A stretch of 64,000 nucleotides of DNA. It comes from Caldifarciminota bacterium SM23_42 (GTDB taxonomy: Bacteria > Hydrothermota > Tepidihabitantia > SM23-42). Where the stretch lies: the NCBI GenBank assembly GCA_001303785.1, contig LJUJ01000005.1:62001-126000 (forward strand). The letters run 5' to 3'. The notes beneath the pieces are model-generated. The model had not been told where the DNA came from. It did no database searches and saw only the letters and a list, made by a program, of their open reading frames with translations. Within the stretch, counting starts at the first letter, position 1, and every line of letters begins with the position of its first letter. The translations under genes and the position numbers were made by a program. Below, piece after piece: positions 7,373-15,653 of the stretch.

Positions 7373-9214
7373 CTAATCAAAGACTTTCTTGTTAACCGGT
7401 CTCTGCTTTTCTACAATGCCTAACTCAAAGTCTGAAAAATGTGAGCCAGGGACTATGTATACATAGAGCAATTCTCGCCGCGCAGCGATTGTTTCCGGAG
7501 GCAAGACTCTTGGCTCAAGCACATAGGTACCCGATACGAGGTTCGCAAAACGAAACTGCCCATCCCTGTCAGTCGTTGTCATGTAGCCATTGAGCGCAAG
7601 AACAGCGTTAGGCACACCCTTTTCGTCATCGTCCCTTTCGCCATTATTGTTGATGTCATAGTATACTACACCGCCAACCGAACCTAGTACTTCCAGCGGA
7701 AAGTCGATCTTTGTCTGCGACAGAAACCCTGTGTCCAATTTACGAGACCTATGCGCAGGACCGATCTCAGCCGGAACACAACCAAGGCTTAAGCTCAGGG
7801 TGTGTTCACCGGACCTAACAAACGAGAACGTATAACCCCCATTTTTATCGGTCATCACCTCATCTTTACCATCCATGACTACGGTCACATTCGGCACCAC
7901 TCGATCACCTGCATCGAACATTCCGTTACTATTGACGTCCATAAAAACGCGCCCGGAGACGAAACTGAAACCCACCTGATCAAAATCAAATGTCTTCGAC
8001 ACGCTCACTGACAGGAAGTGATCACTCGTCGCATCATGGTGCAAAAATTCATAGGTGAAGTGCATATAGAGGTCTCTCAGGAGTTTTGCTGACAATTCGA
8101 ATCCAGTAGAATAATTACGGTAGTTTGAACTCAACACATAATTAAGAAAACCCTTGAATCTGAAATAACGGGGGAACGGAAACATATATCCGAACTGCCA
8201 CACATCAGTATTGCGGCGCTGGAAACTAGACCAGATTTGGCAGTTCTCGATCCGCTGAGCAACCTTGAAACCATAGGCATTCTGTTCTTTTGACCACTCA
8301 TAGTTCGCGGATATAGTAAAATTCTTGTAGTAATACTCTGTATTGACCGATTGGTCTATGAGATTTCTCGAGAATGCTATGCTGTAAACAAAGGTAGGAA
8401 ACGGCGCTTTCATTACTCTTGTGTTAAGCATGAGTCTTGCATCATAGAACGATGAATACCCAAGGTCCTGGCTGAACCCAAACCACTCTGTGGGATGCTG
8501 GTATGATGTTAGCCTGAACCACGTACCAGGTTGCATTTTGATGTTCGACAGTGCGACATAGTTGCTAGATATCGCCGTAATGTAGCAATGACCTCCGTAC
8601 TTCTCTGCTGTATACCGTCCGTTGAGTGCAAAACTACTGCCAAACCCGTGGTCCGAGAAACCTGTCCATAGTTGGGTATCAAGAGATAATTTATCACCAA
8701 AATTCATTCCAGAATTTACGCCCAGGGCATTATTGTTACTTACCCGCAAGGGATTTGTGTTCTCGCTTCTTCTCACGACATAGATGTCGAGCGGGATACG
8801 ATATGATATCTGTCTATGAAATCTAGCACCAACTGTATACTTGTTTTCGTCGAATGTCGGTGGCAATGATGACGAAAAATCCCTGATCCTTCCGAGGAAG
8901 AAATCCGCGCCACGACTGAGAAACGCCAAGCCCCATAGATTCAAGACCGAGCTAACTGGAGCCCGTACGTGATAGGATTTCTCGCCCAGCGCCACACGGT
9001 AGTCCTTGAATACCGAATCGATTTCAAGCGCGATGCTTCTCAACCCAAAGTCATCCTGCCTTTTTTGAAGATTCAATCGCAAATCGTATCTGTTCATCAA
9101 ATAGTTGAAGTAGAAATCACTAATAGAATAAGCGCCTAACTTGTGGTAGGTATAGAACGACGTATTGACGCGACCACTAGAGGCAAGAATGACGAAAAGC
9201 ATCAAGAGATTCAC
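7373..9214 (-). CDS. Usher-like outer-membrane barrel with SdrD-like domains
   Basis: A 613-residue protein with a short N-terminal hydrophobic signal, then about 400 residues of alternating aromatic beta-strands typical of an outer-membrane barrel. Two C-terminal beta-sandwich domains of the SdrD-B/carboxypeptidase-regulatory type follow: the first begins SGRVFMDVNSNGMFDAGD, the second GVVYYDINNNGERDDDE, each with an acidic Ca-binding-like loop. It is the last gene of a four-gene operon, overlapping the upstream gene by ATGA. The PapD-like neighbour and two small exported proteins suggest a role like an usher (a pore that assembles surface subunits). It is shorter than classical ushers (over 800 residues), and I see no clear plug domain, so that role is an inference. 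Confidence 0.6.
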   Translation of the reverse strand: MNLLMLFVILASSGRVNTSFYTYHKLGAYSISDFYFNYLMNRYDLRLNLQKRQDDFGLRSIALEIDSVFKDYRVALGEKSYHVRAPVSSVLNLWGLAFLSRGADFFLGRIRDFSSSLPPTFDENKYTVGARFHRQISYRIPLDIYVVRRSENTNPLRVSNNNALGVNSGMNFGDKLSLDTQLWTGFSDHGFGSSFALNGRYTAEKYGGHCYITAISSNYVALSNIKMQPGTWFRLTSYQHPTEWFGFSQDLGYSSFYDARLMLNTRVMKAPFPTFVYSIAFSRNLIDQSVNTEYYYKNFTISANYEWSKEQNAYGFKVAQRIENCQIWSSFQRRNTDVWQFGYMFPFPRYFRFKGFLNYVLSSNYRNYSTGFELSAKLLRDLYMHFTYEFLHHDATSDHFLSVSVSKTFDFDQVGFSFVSGRVFMDVNSNGMFDAGDRVVPNVTVVMDGKDEVMTDKNGGYTFSFVRSGEHTLSLSLGCVPAEIGPAHRSRKLDTGFLSQTKIDFPLEVLGSVGGVVYYDINNNGERDDDEKGVPNAVLALNGYMTTTDRDGQFRFANLVSGTYVLEPRVLPPETIAARRELLYVYIVPGSHFSDFELGIVEKQRPVNKKVFD

Positions 9215-9945
9215 TTACGAAATCTCCTCTCACCCATAAGCAATTCAATCGCGCCATAGTCGAATATGACTTCTGCGGCGTACGAACCCGGAGCCAACGG
9301 TTTCTTCAACCCAATCTTGAGTTTCCGCTGTTTTCTAGACATGATGACGATTTCCGGCAATGAATCCTTTTGAACTAACTTATCATCGAAGGTGCGTATG
9401 AGTGCTTCTCCCTTAGCCCTCAAATGAACGTTACCGGTATTGTGTAACACTATCTCCAGGGTGTCGTTCACAACCGAAAGACTATCGAAAGATGCATCCC
9501 TGACTGCGTATTCAGGTATAGCGTAGTATATGGGAACACCGACCTCGCCCGCTACTGCAATGGATGCAGCATACCGCGTTGGGATGGGACGTGACTTGAA
9601 GAGCATCATTCCATAATATTCAGGTATCCCGGAACTGCGATCCAACCGGAAAGTAACTCGCACGTTTTCGACATCTTTTGGGGGAATGACGAATTCTTCA
9701 GGATTCACCACGGCACGTGGTGCCAGAGAATTCGCAAAATAGCCACCCGGATAAAAGGTAACTTCACCTAATTTATTAATGTCAAAATCCTCAAACTCGA
9801 CCACAATTCTTAGAGAATCGTTGGTAAAGTTCTGTACCTCAAATACCTCGGTTATGGTCTCAGCTCCGATTAAGGCTTTTTCAACCTTAGCCGGACCTAC
9901 TGTAAAACCAAGGTAGCCAATCAAGAAAAAGTATATTATATTCAT
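9211..9945 (-). CDS. Periplasmic PapD-like chaperone candidate
   Basis: A 244-residue exported protein with a signal peptide (IIYFFLIGYLGFTVG) and two immunoglobulin-like domains. The first has the pattern seen in pilus chaperones and related proteins: VGPAKVEKALIGAETITEVF, a VQNFTNDSLRIVVEFEDF strand pair and VIPPKDVENVRVTFRL. The second (about 150-244) includes EIVLHNTGNVHLRAKGEA and a C-terminal GSYAAEVIFDYG. It overlaps both neighbours by four bases and lies between two small exported proteins and a barrel, the order expected of a subunit-chaperone-usher set. The basic cleft residues of PapD cannot be assigned without alignment. It could instead be a structural surface protein. Confidence 0.5.
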   Translation of the reverse strand: MNIIYFFLIGYLGFTVGPAKVEKALIGAETITEVFEVQNFTNDSLRIVVEFEDFDINKLGEVTFYPGGYFANSLAPRAVVNPEEFVIPPKDVENVRVTFRLDRSSGIPEYYGMMLFKSRPIPTRYAASIAVAGEVGVPIYYAIPEYAVRDASFDSLSVVNDTLEIVLHNTGNVHLRAKGEALIRTFDDKLVQKDSLPEIVIMSRKQRKLKIGLKKPLAPGSYAAEVIFDYGAIELLMGERRFRK

Positions 9946-10460
9946 AGTCCATAAACTCGGTAATACACAACTATTGATGAATTGCCAGATTCGTCATCTG
10001 CATCGGCCTTAAAAACGTAATCTTGGGGGCGGTCGAATTGCTGGAGGCCAGGACCACTGACCTGGATGTGTTCGATTTCCTGATAGATTATGCTATATGC
10101 TCGCCAGTTACCTCCCGGGGGGTCGACCCCGGCTGGGGGTAGAGGTTCTCCACTCGGGGCAAAATACAGTTGGCCCAACGCTATGGAACTTGAGAAATCA
10201 CCACTTGCCCGGGTAGCGAGATATAAATCAGAGATATCGTGCTGTGGCCCAATCCTTTGATAAGCAAACGTCAACATGATCCCATGGGGGTTGAACCCAG
10301 ATGCCATGGTAGGGAAATAGTAGGTTGGAAAGACAAATGGAGGATATATCACCTGTGACAGGTCAAACTCAACATTCGAATCAAGCGTAAGTCTAATGCG
10401 CGTTCTCGAATGGAGCAGAGAGGCCGACAGAAAAAGCAGCAATAAGAGTGTTCTTTTCAT
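9942..10460 (-). CDS. Small exported beta protein, paralogue of upstream gene
   Basis: A 172-residue protein with a clear signal peptide (MKRTLLLLLFLSASLLHS). I start it at the ATG at 10460, which follows a strong GGAGGAGG site; the longer open frame reaching 10703 only overlaps the gene before it. It shares with that upstream neighbour the motifs FDLSQVIYPPFVFPTYY, SGDFSSSIALGQLYFA, a DPPGGNW loop and a final VVYYRVYG strand, so the two are paralogues. The beta-rich, repetitive layout fits a surface subunit. It overlaps the chaperone-like gene by ATGA. No database family recognised by eye. Confidence 0.65.
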   Translation of the reverse strand: MKRTLLLLLFLSASLLHSRTRIRLTLDSNVEFDLSQVIYPPFVFPTYYFPTMASGFNPHGIMLTFAYQRIGPQHDISDLYLATRASGDFSSSIALGQLYFAPSGEPLPPAGVDPPGGNWRAYSIIYQEIEHIQVSGPGLQQFDRPQDYVFKADADDESGNSSIVVYYRVYGL

Positions 10461-10482
10461 CGGCCTCCTCCTCTCCCTTACC

Positions 10483-11082
10483 TTATTCGGCATAAACACG
10501 ATAGCGGATAACCACCGTTTCACCTGCAGCCGGCGTGGGTTGGTCGTCAACCTCAGCCTGGAATAAAAAATCCTGGCTTTCATCCTGCCAACCGGTAGTA
10601 CCAAGACCACTCGCGATCTGCGTGTAGGTAGTGGTAAAGGGTAGCCAGTTTCCGCCAGGTGGATCAGTCCCGTCTGCCGGATTTGGCTCGCCGTCCTGAG
10701 CATAGAACAGCTGATCGAGTGCTATCGTTGCACTGAAATCACCACTTCCGTTCGTTTGCAGATACCACGTGAGCGCCTGCGAATTAGAGAACACCTCGAC
10801 GTCAATGCCGTCGGTATTCGTCCCACTCACCGTAGTCGGATCATAGTATCCAGGAAAGACCACCGGTGGAAAGGTCACCGCAGGATCTCCGAGATCAAAC
10901 TCGGTATTGCCGTTGACATACAAACCGATTCGCGCCGGCACCCTCACCGTCACATAGAGGGTATCAACAAGGGTATCGCCCGGTGCAAAACCCATGATGC
11001 GATCGCCCGGGCCGCCCCGGATGATAGTCGCCAGCACCAGCGTGGGTGCGAGCACAATAAGCATTATCCACGTTAGCTTCAC
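10483..11082 (-). CDS. Small exported beta protein, putative surface subunit
   Basis: First gene of the operon. I choose the GTG at 11082, which follows AAAGGAGG and begins directly with a signal peptide (KLTWIMLIVLAPTLVLA); an in-frame ATG at 11112 would add ten residues. The mature part has a strand-rich region TLYVTVRVPARIGLYVNG, then FDLGDPAVTFPPVVFPGYY, SGDFSATIALDQLFYA, DPPGGNW and a C-terminal VVIRYRVYAE. It resembles the next gene in all these points, so the pair arose by duplication. The N-terminal pattern recalls spore-coat-U/pilin-like sandwich subunits, but this is only a resemblance. Confidence 0.65.
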   Translation of the reverse strand: MKLTWIMLIVLAPTLVLATIIRGGPGDRIMGFAPGDTLVDTLYVTVRVPARIGLYVNGNTEFDLGDPAVTFPPVVFPGYYDPTTVSGTNTDGIDVEVFSNSQALTWYLQTNGSGDFSATIALDQLFYAQDGEPNPADGTDPPGGNWLPFTTTYTQIASGLGTTGWQDESQDFLFQAEVDDQPTPAAGETVVIRYRVYAE

Positions 11083-11141
11083 TTTGCCTCCTTTGTCAAA
11101 TAACGCTGTCATGCCATTCTTATCAATGTTTATATTAGACT

Positions 11142-11155
11142 TAGACTTAAGTCTA
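11142..11155. promoter_or_regulatory. Palindromic operator candidate
   Basis: Perfect 14-bp palindrome TAGACTTAAGTCTA lying where transcription from the 11160-11187 promoter should start. A third half-site copy (TTAGAC) abuts it. The position suits a repressor site; it could also form a short hairpin at the 5' end of the message. Confidence 0.45.
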
Positions 11156-11159
11156 TCAG

Positions 11160-11187
11160 ATTGTAATCAAGATTTTCATTCTGTCAA
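11160..11187 (-). promoter_or_regulatory. Promoter of the chaperone-usher-like operon
   Basis: Minus strand: TTGACA (11187-11182), 16-bp spacer, TACAAT (11165-11160). The start point near 11153 gives a leader of about 70 bases to the GTG, with a Shine-Dalgarno site. Confidence 0.65.
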
Positions 11188-11208
11188 GAGTTCGTATTGG
11201 CATTAACA

Positions 11209-11946
11209 TCATATAGCCTCCACGGATGTGCCAACGGTTATGCCGAGCAATGCCTGCGCATCGCCTTTATAACAGGCGATCTCATAGTAACCTACGCTAC
11301 CGCGCACACAAATGGGCTGTCCTACCGCCCCGTCTCCATAACTCTGTACGACGTTAATCATATGATGGGAAACGGACATGTGACGAACCCTGTAACGTAC
11401 AGGTATATTGGTTATACAATTCCCAAAATGATCGATATAGACAATTTCACCACACAATCGGTCCCCCACCTGCTTGGCCTGCGGCACCTTGAATTGTTCA
11501 TAGGTATCTATCTGTTTGCCTAATGCTTGCACGGTAACGCCTGTTGCCAGCCGCGCCGCAGCGGGTCCGAAAATATCACGCGCATGAAAAGTAGCACTCG
11601 CTACTGTACCCACGGTAATGGCGTGAACCTTCGAATCCGGGTTATAAAAATAGGAGAATATTCCATTATCCGGGCCCACAAACAAATGTCCGGACGACTC
11701 AACGATCAGTGGTTTTCGCACACCGCCAACACCAGGGTCGACAACCACAAGATGTACCGTACCCCTAGGAAAGTTGTCATATACTGCGTAAAGCAAGAAA
11801 GCTGCACCACGAATATTGTAGGGATCAAGATTGTGTGTGATATCTACAATCCGAACATCGGGCACGATCTTGAGTATCTCCCCCTTAACCGCGGCCGCAA
11901 ACCAATCAGGATTTCCAAAATCAGAAAGGAAGGTAATAATTCTCAT
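11209..11946 (-). CDS. SAM hydrolase (SAM hydroxide adenosyltransferase, DUF62)
   Basis: A 245-residue member of the fluorinase/chlorinase superfamily; most bacterial members split S-adenosylmethionine to adenosine and methionine using water. Family motifs are clear: ITFLSDFGNPDWF at the N-terminus, VDITHNLDPYNIRGAAF, VVVDPGVGG, VGPDNGIFSYF, HARDIFGPAAA, and the C-terminal-domain motif IDHFGNCITNIP. The FGN and D-x-HFGN motifs are those of the hydrolase branch rather than halogenases. It overlaps the cvpA-like gene by 26 bases and is probably cotranscribed from the promoter at 12436-12463. The physiological role of the family is not settled. Confidence 0.9.
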   Translation of the reverse strand: MRIITFLSDFGNPDWFAAAVKGEILKIVPDVRIVDITHNLDPYNIRGAAFLLYAVYDNFPRGTVHLVVVDPGVGGVRKPLIVESSGHLFVGPDNGIFSYFYNPDSKVHAITVGTVASATFHARDIFGPAAARLATGVTVQALGKQIDTYEQFKVPQAKQVGDRLCGEIVYIDHFGNCITNIPVRYRVRHMSVSHHMINVVQSYGDGAVGQPICVRGSVGYYEIACYKGDAQALLGITVGTSVEAI

Positions 11947-12427
11947 TATTGAATACTACATCACGTCGGACAAAGGTCTCTTCAATCCATTCATACCACG
12001 GTTTTGGCAGGAATCTGCTCATCTTCAAACCGCTGTTGACAACCTCTGTTGCAATCTGCGATTCGGTAAGAACACGAGCGTCTTTTCTTATTAACATCAC
12101 GACCAGCAAGAATACAAAACACAAGACTAGACCTTTTATTAACCCTAACGCTGCGCCCAATATTCTATCGATAAACCCAAGTGGTGTGATGTGTATTATT
12201 TTGGAAATAATTCTTCCTACTATAGAAAAGCTTACTAAAACAACAACGAATATTATGAGAAACGCAAGAATCTGGGGCATTCTAACTGTTGCACTATAGC
12301 TAACCGCAAAAATGTATCCGAAGATAATACCGGCAATATCAAAAACGCTTCTGATCAACCCAGTGGCGATGCCATGAATTACCAAACCAATGACGATGAT
12401 GATTATGACTATGTCAACCCATGCCAT
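11921..12427 (-). CDS. cvpA: CvpA family membrane protein
   Basis: A 168-residue protein with four hydrophobic segments in the layout of CvpA: an N-terminal WVDIVIIIIVIGLVIHGI helix, GLIRSVFDIAGIIFGYI, a third helix with a following RIISKIIHITPLGFIDRILG amphipathic stretch, and LGLIKGLVLCFVFLLVV. CvpA proteins are linked to colicin V production and envelope stability; the molecular function is unclear. The ATG lies eight bases after a TATAAT box, so the transcript is probably leaderless. The downstream SAM hydrolase gene starts within its last codons. Confidence 0.85.
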   Translation of the reverse strand: MAWVDIVIIIIVIGLVIHGIATGLIRSVFDIAGIIFGYIFAVSYSATVRMPQILAFLIIFVVVLVSFSIVGRIISKIIHITPLGFIDRILGAALGLIKGLVLCFVFLLVVMLIRKDARVLTESQIATEVVNSGLKMSRFLPKPWYEWIEETFVRRDVVFNNENYYLPF

Positions 12428-12435
12428 TTGTACAC

Positions 12436-12463
12436 ATTATAAGCGGTATAGAAGGCAAGTCAA
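12436..12463 (-). promoter_or_regulatory. cvpA promoter, leaderless type
   Basis: Minus strand: TTGACT (12463-12458), 16-bp spacer, TATAAT (12441-12436), eight bases, ATG at 12427. It sits in the 50-bp gap after the M16 peptidase genes. Confidence 0.7.
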
Positions 12464-12477
12464 CGCATTGTCTCAAA

Positions 12478-13794
12478 TCAATCAACCCATTCAATGCCGT
12501 CAACCGCAACATCCTCAGGTTTGATGTCGCCGAGAATCAGCAAATGATAGCTCTCTGGATGAAGATGTCTACGCGCTGCCGCCTGTAGATCTGCGAGACT
12601 AAGTTGTGCGACAGAGACGTCGAATTTCTCGATATAGTCCAGTCCGAGATTCTCAAACTCGATATGTGCAACAAGATTCGCCATCTCGCCGTAGGAGTCA
12701 TAGGTCAAAGGAAAGTAACCCGTGTAGAACTGCTTCGCCCGCTCCAACTCATCGGTGTAAATCGTATCCTGTGTGTGATACAATACCTCGAGTAAGGTCT
12801 GCACCGCTTCGCTCGTTCTCTCTTTCATTGTCTGGACCTCGGCAGCAAAGTAGCCACCGTGAATGGACCGAACAAAGTGAGAATACGCCACGTAAGCCAA
12901 CCCTCTTTCAGCCCTAACTTCCGTATATATCCGCGAAACAGAACTCGTACCCAGAATGTAGTTCATGACCCGCGTCGGTAACCAGTCATCGGCACCATAT
13001 TTTGGACCCGGGTTGCCTAAAACGATATAAGATTGTGATATGTCCATGGGTACGATTCTACCGAGCGGTTTGGTTCGTACCTTAGGTTCGACGATCTCCA
13101 CAACATCCATCTCGTTTCTCTGCCAATCACCAAATCTATTCCCAAGCATTTTCAGCAGAGAATCCTTTTCAAAATCGCCAACAAAAATAAAAAAGACGTT
13201 ATTCGGCACGTAGTACGAATCATGAAATTGCCGAGCATCTGCGGTGTTCAATGCTGTAACCGTCGAATCGTATCCTTCAGGGTAGTGTGCTAGGGGATGA
13301 ACTCCGAAGACCAATCTTCTGAATGCCTTTTTGCTGAATTCAAATGGGTCATCAGCCTCAGCCCTTATGCCCGACACTAGCTCACCTTTCAATCGTGTAA
13401 ATTCCAACTCATCGAACATTGGGTTGCGCAGGCAATCATTGAGCAAATCAAGCAACAAAACCAAATCCTTACTCAACACTTTTCCATTTAGTCCTGCATT
13501 GTCAGTATTGGCAAAAGGAGCCAATGCCCCGCCGACGGATTCGATTGATTCGACGATTTCATAGGCGGAACGCGTTTGCGTTCCCCGCAGCAGCATGTTA
13601 CTAACAACATTGGCAAGTCCTTCCTTCCCAGCAGGGTCATAGACGCTACCTGCGCGGACTAGCGCCTTCACCTCAACAACCGGAATCCGGTGCGCCTCGA
13701 CCGTCAGAACAACCATACCGTTATCCAGCGTGTCGCGCTCAATCGACAATCCCCAGCAGAGTATGGGTAACAACAATCGTAGCAAGACCTTCAA
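12478..13794 (-). CDS. M16 family peptidase-like protein, inactive subunit
   Basis: A 438-residue secreted M16 homologue with an N-terminal signal (MKVLLRLLLPILCWGLS). Where active M16 enzymes have HxxEH, this protein reads GLANVVSNMLL (around residue 60), so both zinc-binding His and the catalytic Glu are lost. The second M16 domain, with the substrate-binding region (LAYVAYSHFVRSIHGGYF), is kept. It overlaps the active partner by four bases (13791-13794). Such active/inactive pairs form heterodimers like the mitochondrial processing peptidase; the same arrangement is inferred here. Likely periplasmic, substrate unknown. Confidence 0.9.
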   Translation of the reverse strand: MKVLLRLLLPILCWGLSIERDTLDNGMVVLTVEAHRIPVVEVKALVRAGSVYDPAGKEGLANVVSNMLLRGTQTRSAYEIVESIESVGGALAPFANTDNAGLNGKVLSKDLVLLLDLLNDCLRNPMFDELEFTRLKGELVSGIRAEADDPFEFSKKAFRRLVFGVHPLAHYPEGYDSTVTALNTADARQFHDSYYVPNNVFFIFVGDFEKDSLLKMLGNRFGDWQRNEMDVVEIVEPKVRTKPLGRIVPMDISQSYIVLGNPGPKYGADDWLPTRVMNYILGTSSVSRIYTEVRAERGLAYVAYSHFVRSIHGGYFAAEVQTMKERTSEAVQTLLEVLYHTQDTIYTDELERAKQFYTGYFPLTYDSYGEMANLVAHIEFENLGLDYIEKFDVSVAQLSLADLQAAARRHLHPESYHLLILGDIKPEDVAVDGIEWVD

Positions 13795-15071
13795 TTCTCC
13801 TCCTCGGGCAGCAGGTATCCGACTGTTCGGTTGTTCTTCGTAAGGTATGTCTGCGCGACCCGTATGATATCCTCTTTACTCACCTTTTGGATCTCTTCGA
13901 AATACTGGTTCAATTTCTCCCATCCCCCAGCCTCGATCTCCCATGAACCGAGTCGCATCCCGATACCAGAAGGCGAATCCTGCTGGTACACGGCGCTGGC
14001 TAAGGCCTGATTCTTTGCCTTCTCCAATTCCGCATCCAGAACTGGTATTGTTTTCAAGCTGTCAATTGCGCTGTAAATGGCGTTTTCAAGTGCAGCGAGC
14101 GTTATTTCGGTCTGCGGTACACCGAAAATTATGAAATTACCACCATATTTGTAGTTGACATGGTAGACATTGGCAGCTGTTGCCAGCCCCTTGTCGCGAA
14201 CCAGATTTTGTTCAAAACGTGAACTCATTCCATACGAGAGAATCATGGCCAAGACGTCCAGGGCGCTCACGTCCTCGTGGCTGACTGTCACAGTATGATA
14301 TTGAATGGCAAGTGCTGGCATTTGCACCTCTCGGCGGTATTCAAAACGGCGCTCTCCTTTTTGAGGCGGCTCATCAAACTCAACATCTTCAACCTTGTGT
14401 CCCTCTAGCGCACCGAAATATCGCTTCACCAGATCATAAGCTTGCTGCGGACGGACATCACCAGCAATCACAATAACCGCGTTACCTGGGTTATAATAGT
14501 GTCGATACCATTTGTAGACATCATCTCGGCTAATCCTCTCAATGTCCGCCATAAATCCTATTATGGGTCGCCGGTGCGGATGGTATGAAAAACCTATCAA
14601 GTCAAGCTGCTCGAATATCATATAATACGGATCGTTTTCGCGTAGCCGCCGCTCTTCCATCACAACCTGCTTTTCGGATGTGTATTCTTCCCCGGCAATG
14701 AGCAGGTTCTGCATCCGATCAGCTTCTAGCTCGAGTTCAAGCTCGTAGCGATCGCTACCCAAGTGAGCATGGTATACCGTGCGATTAACCGAAGTGTAGG
14801 CATTCTCTATGCCACCTGCCCCCTCGATCAGCCTGCTGTATTCATGCGGACCATGCGCCGCGGTTCCCTTGAATGCCATGTGTTCCAGAAGATGAGAAAT
14901 CCCGGTCAACCCTACGCTTTCATTATAACTGCCTACTCGATAATGTACCTGAACAGATACCACGGGTGCGAAATGATCTTCGTAGACAAGAAGCTTCAAG
15001 CCATTACCGAGCGTATATTCTTCGACTTGAATCGGCTGAAAAATGAATAATGCAAGGACTATGTGCAACAT
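13791..15071 (-). CDS. M16 family zinc peptidase, active subunit
   Basis: A 426-residue peptidase with a signal peptide (MLHIVLALFIFQPIQ) and an intact inverted zinc motif HLLEH (residues 60-64); the third ligand is a Glu in KQVVMEERRLR about 76 residues later. NAYTSVNRTVYH and the C-terminal domain glycine-rich motif are typical of M16B enzymes. It precedes the inactive paralogue in the same operon. A promoter with a 16-bp spacer lies just upstream, and a GGGGG-type ribosome site precedes the ATG. Probable role: degradation or processing of peptides in the envelope. Confidence 0.92.
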   Translation of the reverse strand: MLHIVLALFIFQPIQVEEYTLGNGLKLLVYEDHFAPVVSVQVHYRVGSYNESVGLTGISHLLEHMAFKGTAAHGPHEYSRLIEGAGGIENAYTSVNRTVYHAHLGSDRYELELELEADRMQNLLIAGEEYTSEKQVVMEERRLRENDPYYMIFEQLDLIGFSYHPHRRPIIGFMADIERISRDDVYKWYRHYYNPGNAVIVIAGDVRPQQAYDLVKRYFGALEGHKVEDVEFDEPPQKGERRFEYRREVQMPALAIQYHTVTVSHEDVSALDVLAMILSYGMSSRFEQNLVRDKGLATAANVYHVNYKYGGNFIIFGVPQTEITLAALENAIYSAIDSLKTIPVLDAELEKAKNQALASAVYQQDSPSGIGMRLGSWEIEAGGWEKLNQYFEEIQKVSKEDIIRVAQTYLTKNNRTVGYLLPEEEN

Positions 15072-15097
15072 CGCTTTACCCCCTTATCGTTTTTTCT

Positions 15098-15125
15098 ATT
15101 CTAGCCATATATTACCCTAGGTCAA
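15098..15125 (-). promoter_or_regulatory. Promoter of the M16 peptidase pair
   Basis: Minus strand: TTGACC (15125-15120), 16-bp spacer, TAGAAT (15103-15098); about 20 bases of leader with AGGGGG before the ATG at 15071. Confidence 0.6.
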
Positions 15126-15188
15126 TATGGTTTTATATTATGGGGGGACAGAGGCGGCCTTTTGCCCATTCAAAGGAACTTAACCATT

Positions 15189-15293
15189 CGTTGGTCGGTT
15201 TCGAAAAGCGCCTCGGTTTAGTTAACCGGTTTCATTATACGTAAAACGACATACGACCGACGAAACGCTTTTCCAAACCGTATAACGAAACCG
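15189..15293. repeat. 105-bp structured repeat, copy 1
   Basis: Identical over 105 bases to 15654-15758, same orientation. It holds two long inverted pairs that interleave: A (15196-15210) pairs with A' (15266-15280) at 14 of 15 positions, B (15227-15241) with B' (15279-15293) at 14 of 15. A third small hairpin (CGGTT/AACCG) lies at 15214-15228. The short length, strong structure and lack of coding capacity suggest a non-autonomous mobile or REP-like element. Flanking ATT triplets are present on both sides of this copy. Confidence 0.8.
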
Positions 15294-15325
15294 ATTGTCC
15301 GTATCCTGTGAATGGGGGTCGATGC

Positions 15326-15362
15326 CAATTCTGATCACATTCTCGATGTGACCGCAGAATTG
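15326..15362. other. Two-tier hairpin in intergenic region
   Basis: CAATTCTG (15326-15333) pairs exactly with CAGAATTG (15355-15362), and within it CACAT (15336-15340) with ATGTG (15346-15350). No T-run follows, so it is not an ordinary terminator. It could be part of a structured RNA or a mobile-element remnant. Confidence 0.45.
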
Positions 15363-15586
15363 ACTATCCCACTTCAGGGGAACAGACCTGCCAAGGGTAA
15401 CGAAATAGTGTTGGTTCCAATCATCACCCTATCTGTTTTGAGAATTGTAATTTGGAGTTTTGGATTTATTTGTTATTTCGGATTTGGAATTTGGGATTTC
15501 TTTGAGGAATGCATTTTGGCATGAAAAATAGTGCTATTTACAGATCGTAAGTAATTTTGGATTGAGGAATACGTGTCTTTTCCCCC
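15363..15586. other. Gene-free AT-rich stretch between repeat copies
   Basis: No gene recognised. From about 15440 it consists of short TTTGGAATTTGG-like near-repeats, a low-complexity pattern common in intergenic DNA of candidate-phylum genomes. Confidence 0.4.
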
Positions 15587-15614
15587 TTGACAACCGCCAT
15601 ATTTTCATTATAAT
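15587..15614 (+). promoter_or_regulatory. Promoter upstream of the lexA remnant
   Basis: TTGACA (15587-15592), 16-bp spacer, TATAAT (15609-15614): a full-consensus pair. The expected start point (about 15621) falls inside the palindrome at 15619-15636. Confidence 0.7.
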
Positions 15615-15618
15615 GTAA

Positions 15619-15636
15619 TGTAAACAAATGTTTACA
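15619..15636. promoter_or_regulatory. SOS-box-like operator
   Basis: TGTAAACAAATGTTTACA: 7-bp arms TGTAAAC/GTTTACA around a 4-bp centre, overlapping the start point of the promoter at 15587-15614 and just upstream of a lexA remnant. LexA autorepression from such a site is established in many bacteria; this particular sequence being the LexA site is an inference from position and symmetry. Confidence 0.6.
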
Positions 15637-15653
15637 TGATGGAGTAAAGGTTA

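Noticed and set aside
10461-10703. N-terminal extension of the second small exported protein
   Set aside because: The extension is Arg-rich, overlaps the end of the preceding gene and would bury the signal peptide; a GGAGGAGG site supports the ATG at 10460.
15312-15524. 70-codon open frame between the 105-bp repeats
   Set aside because: It crosses a hairpin and a low-complexity stretch; no family resemblance and no ribosome site.
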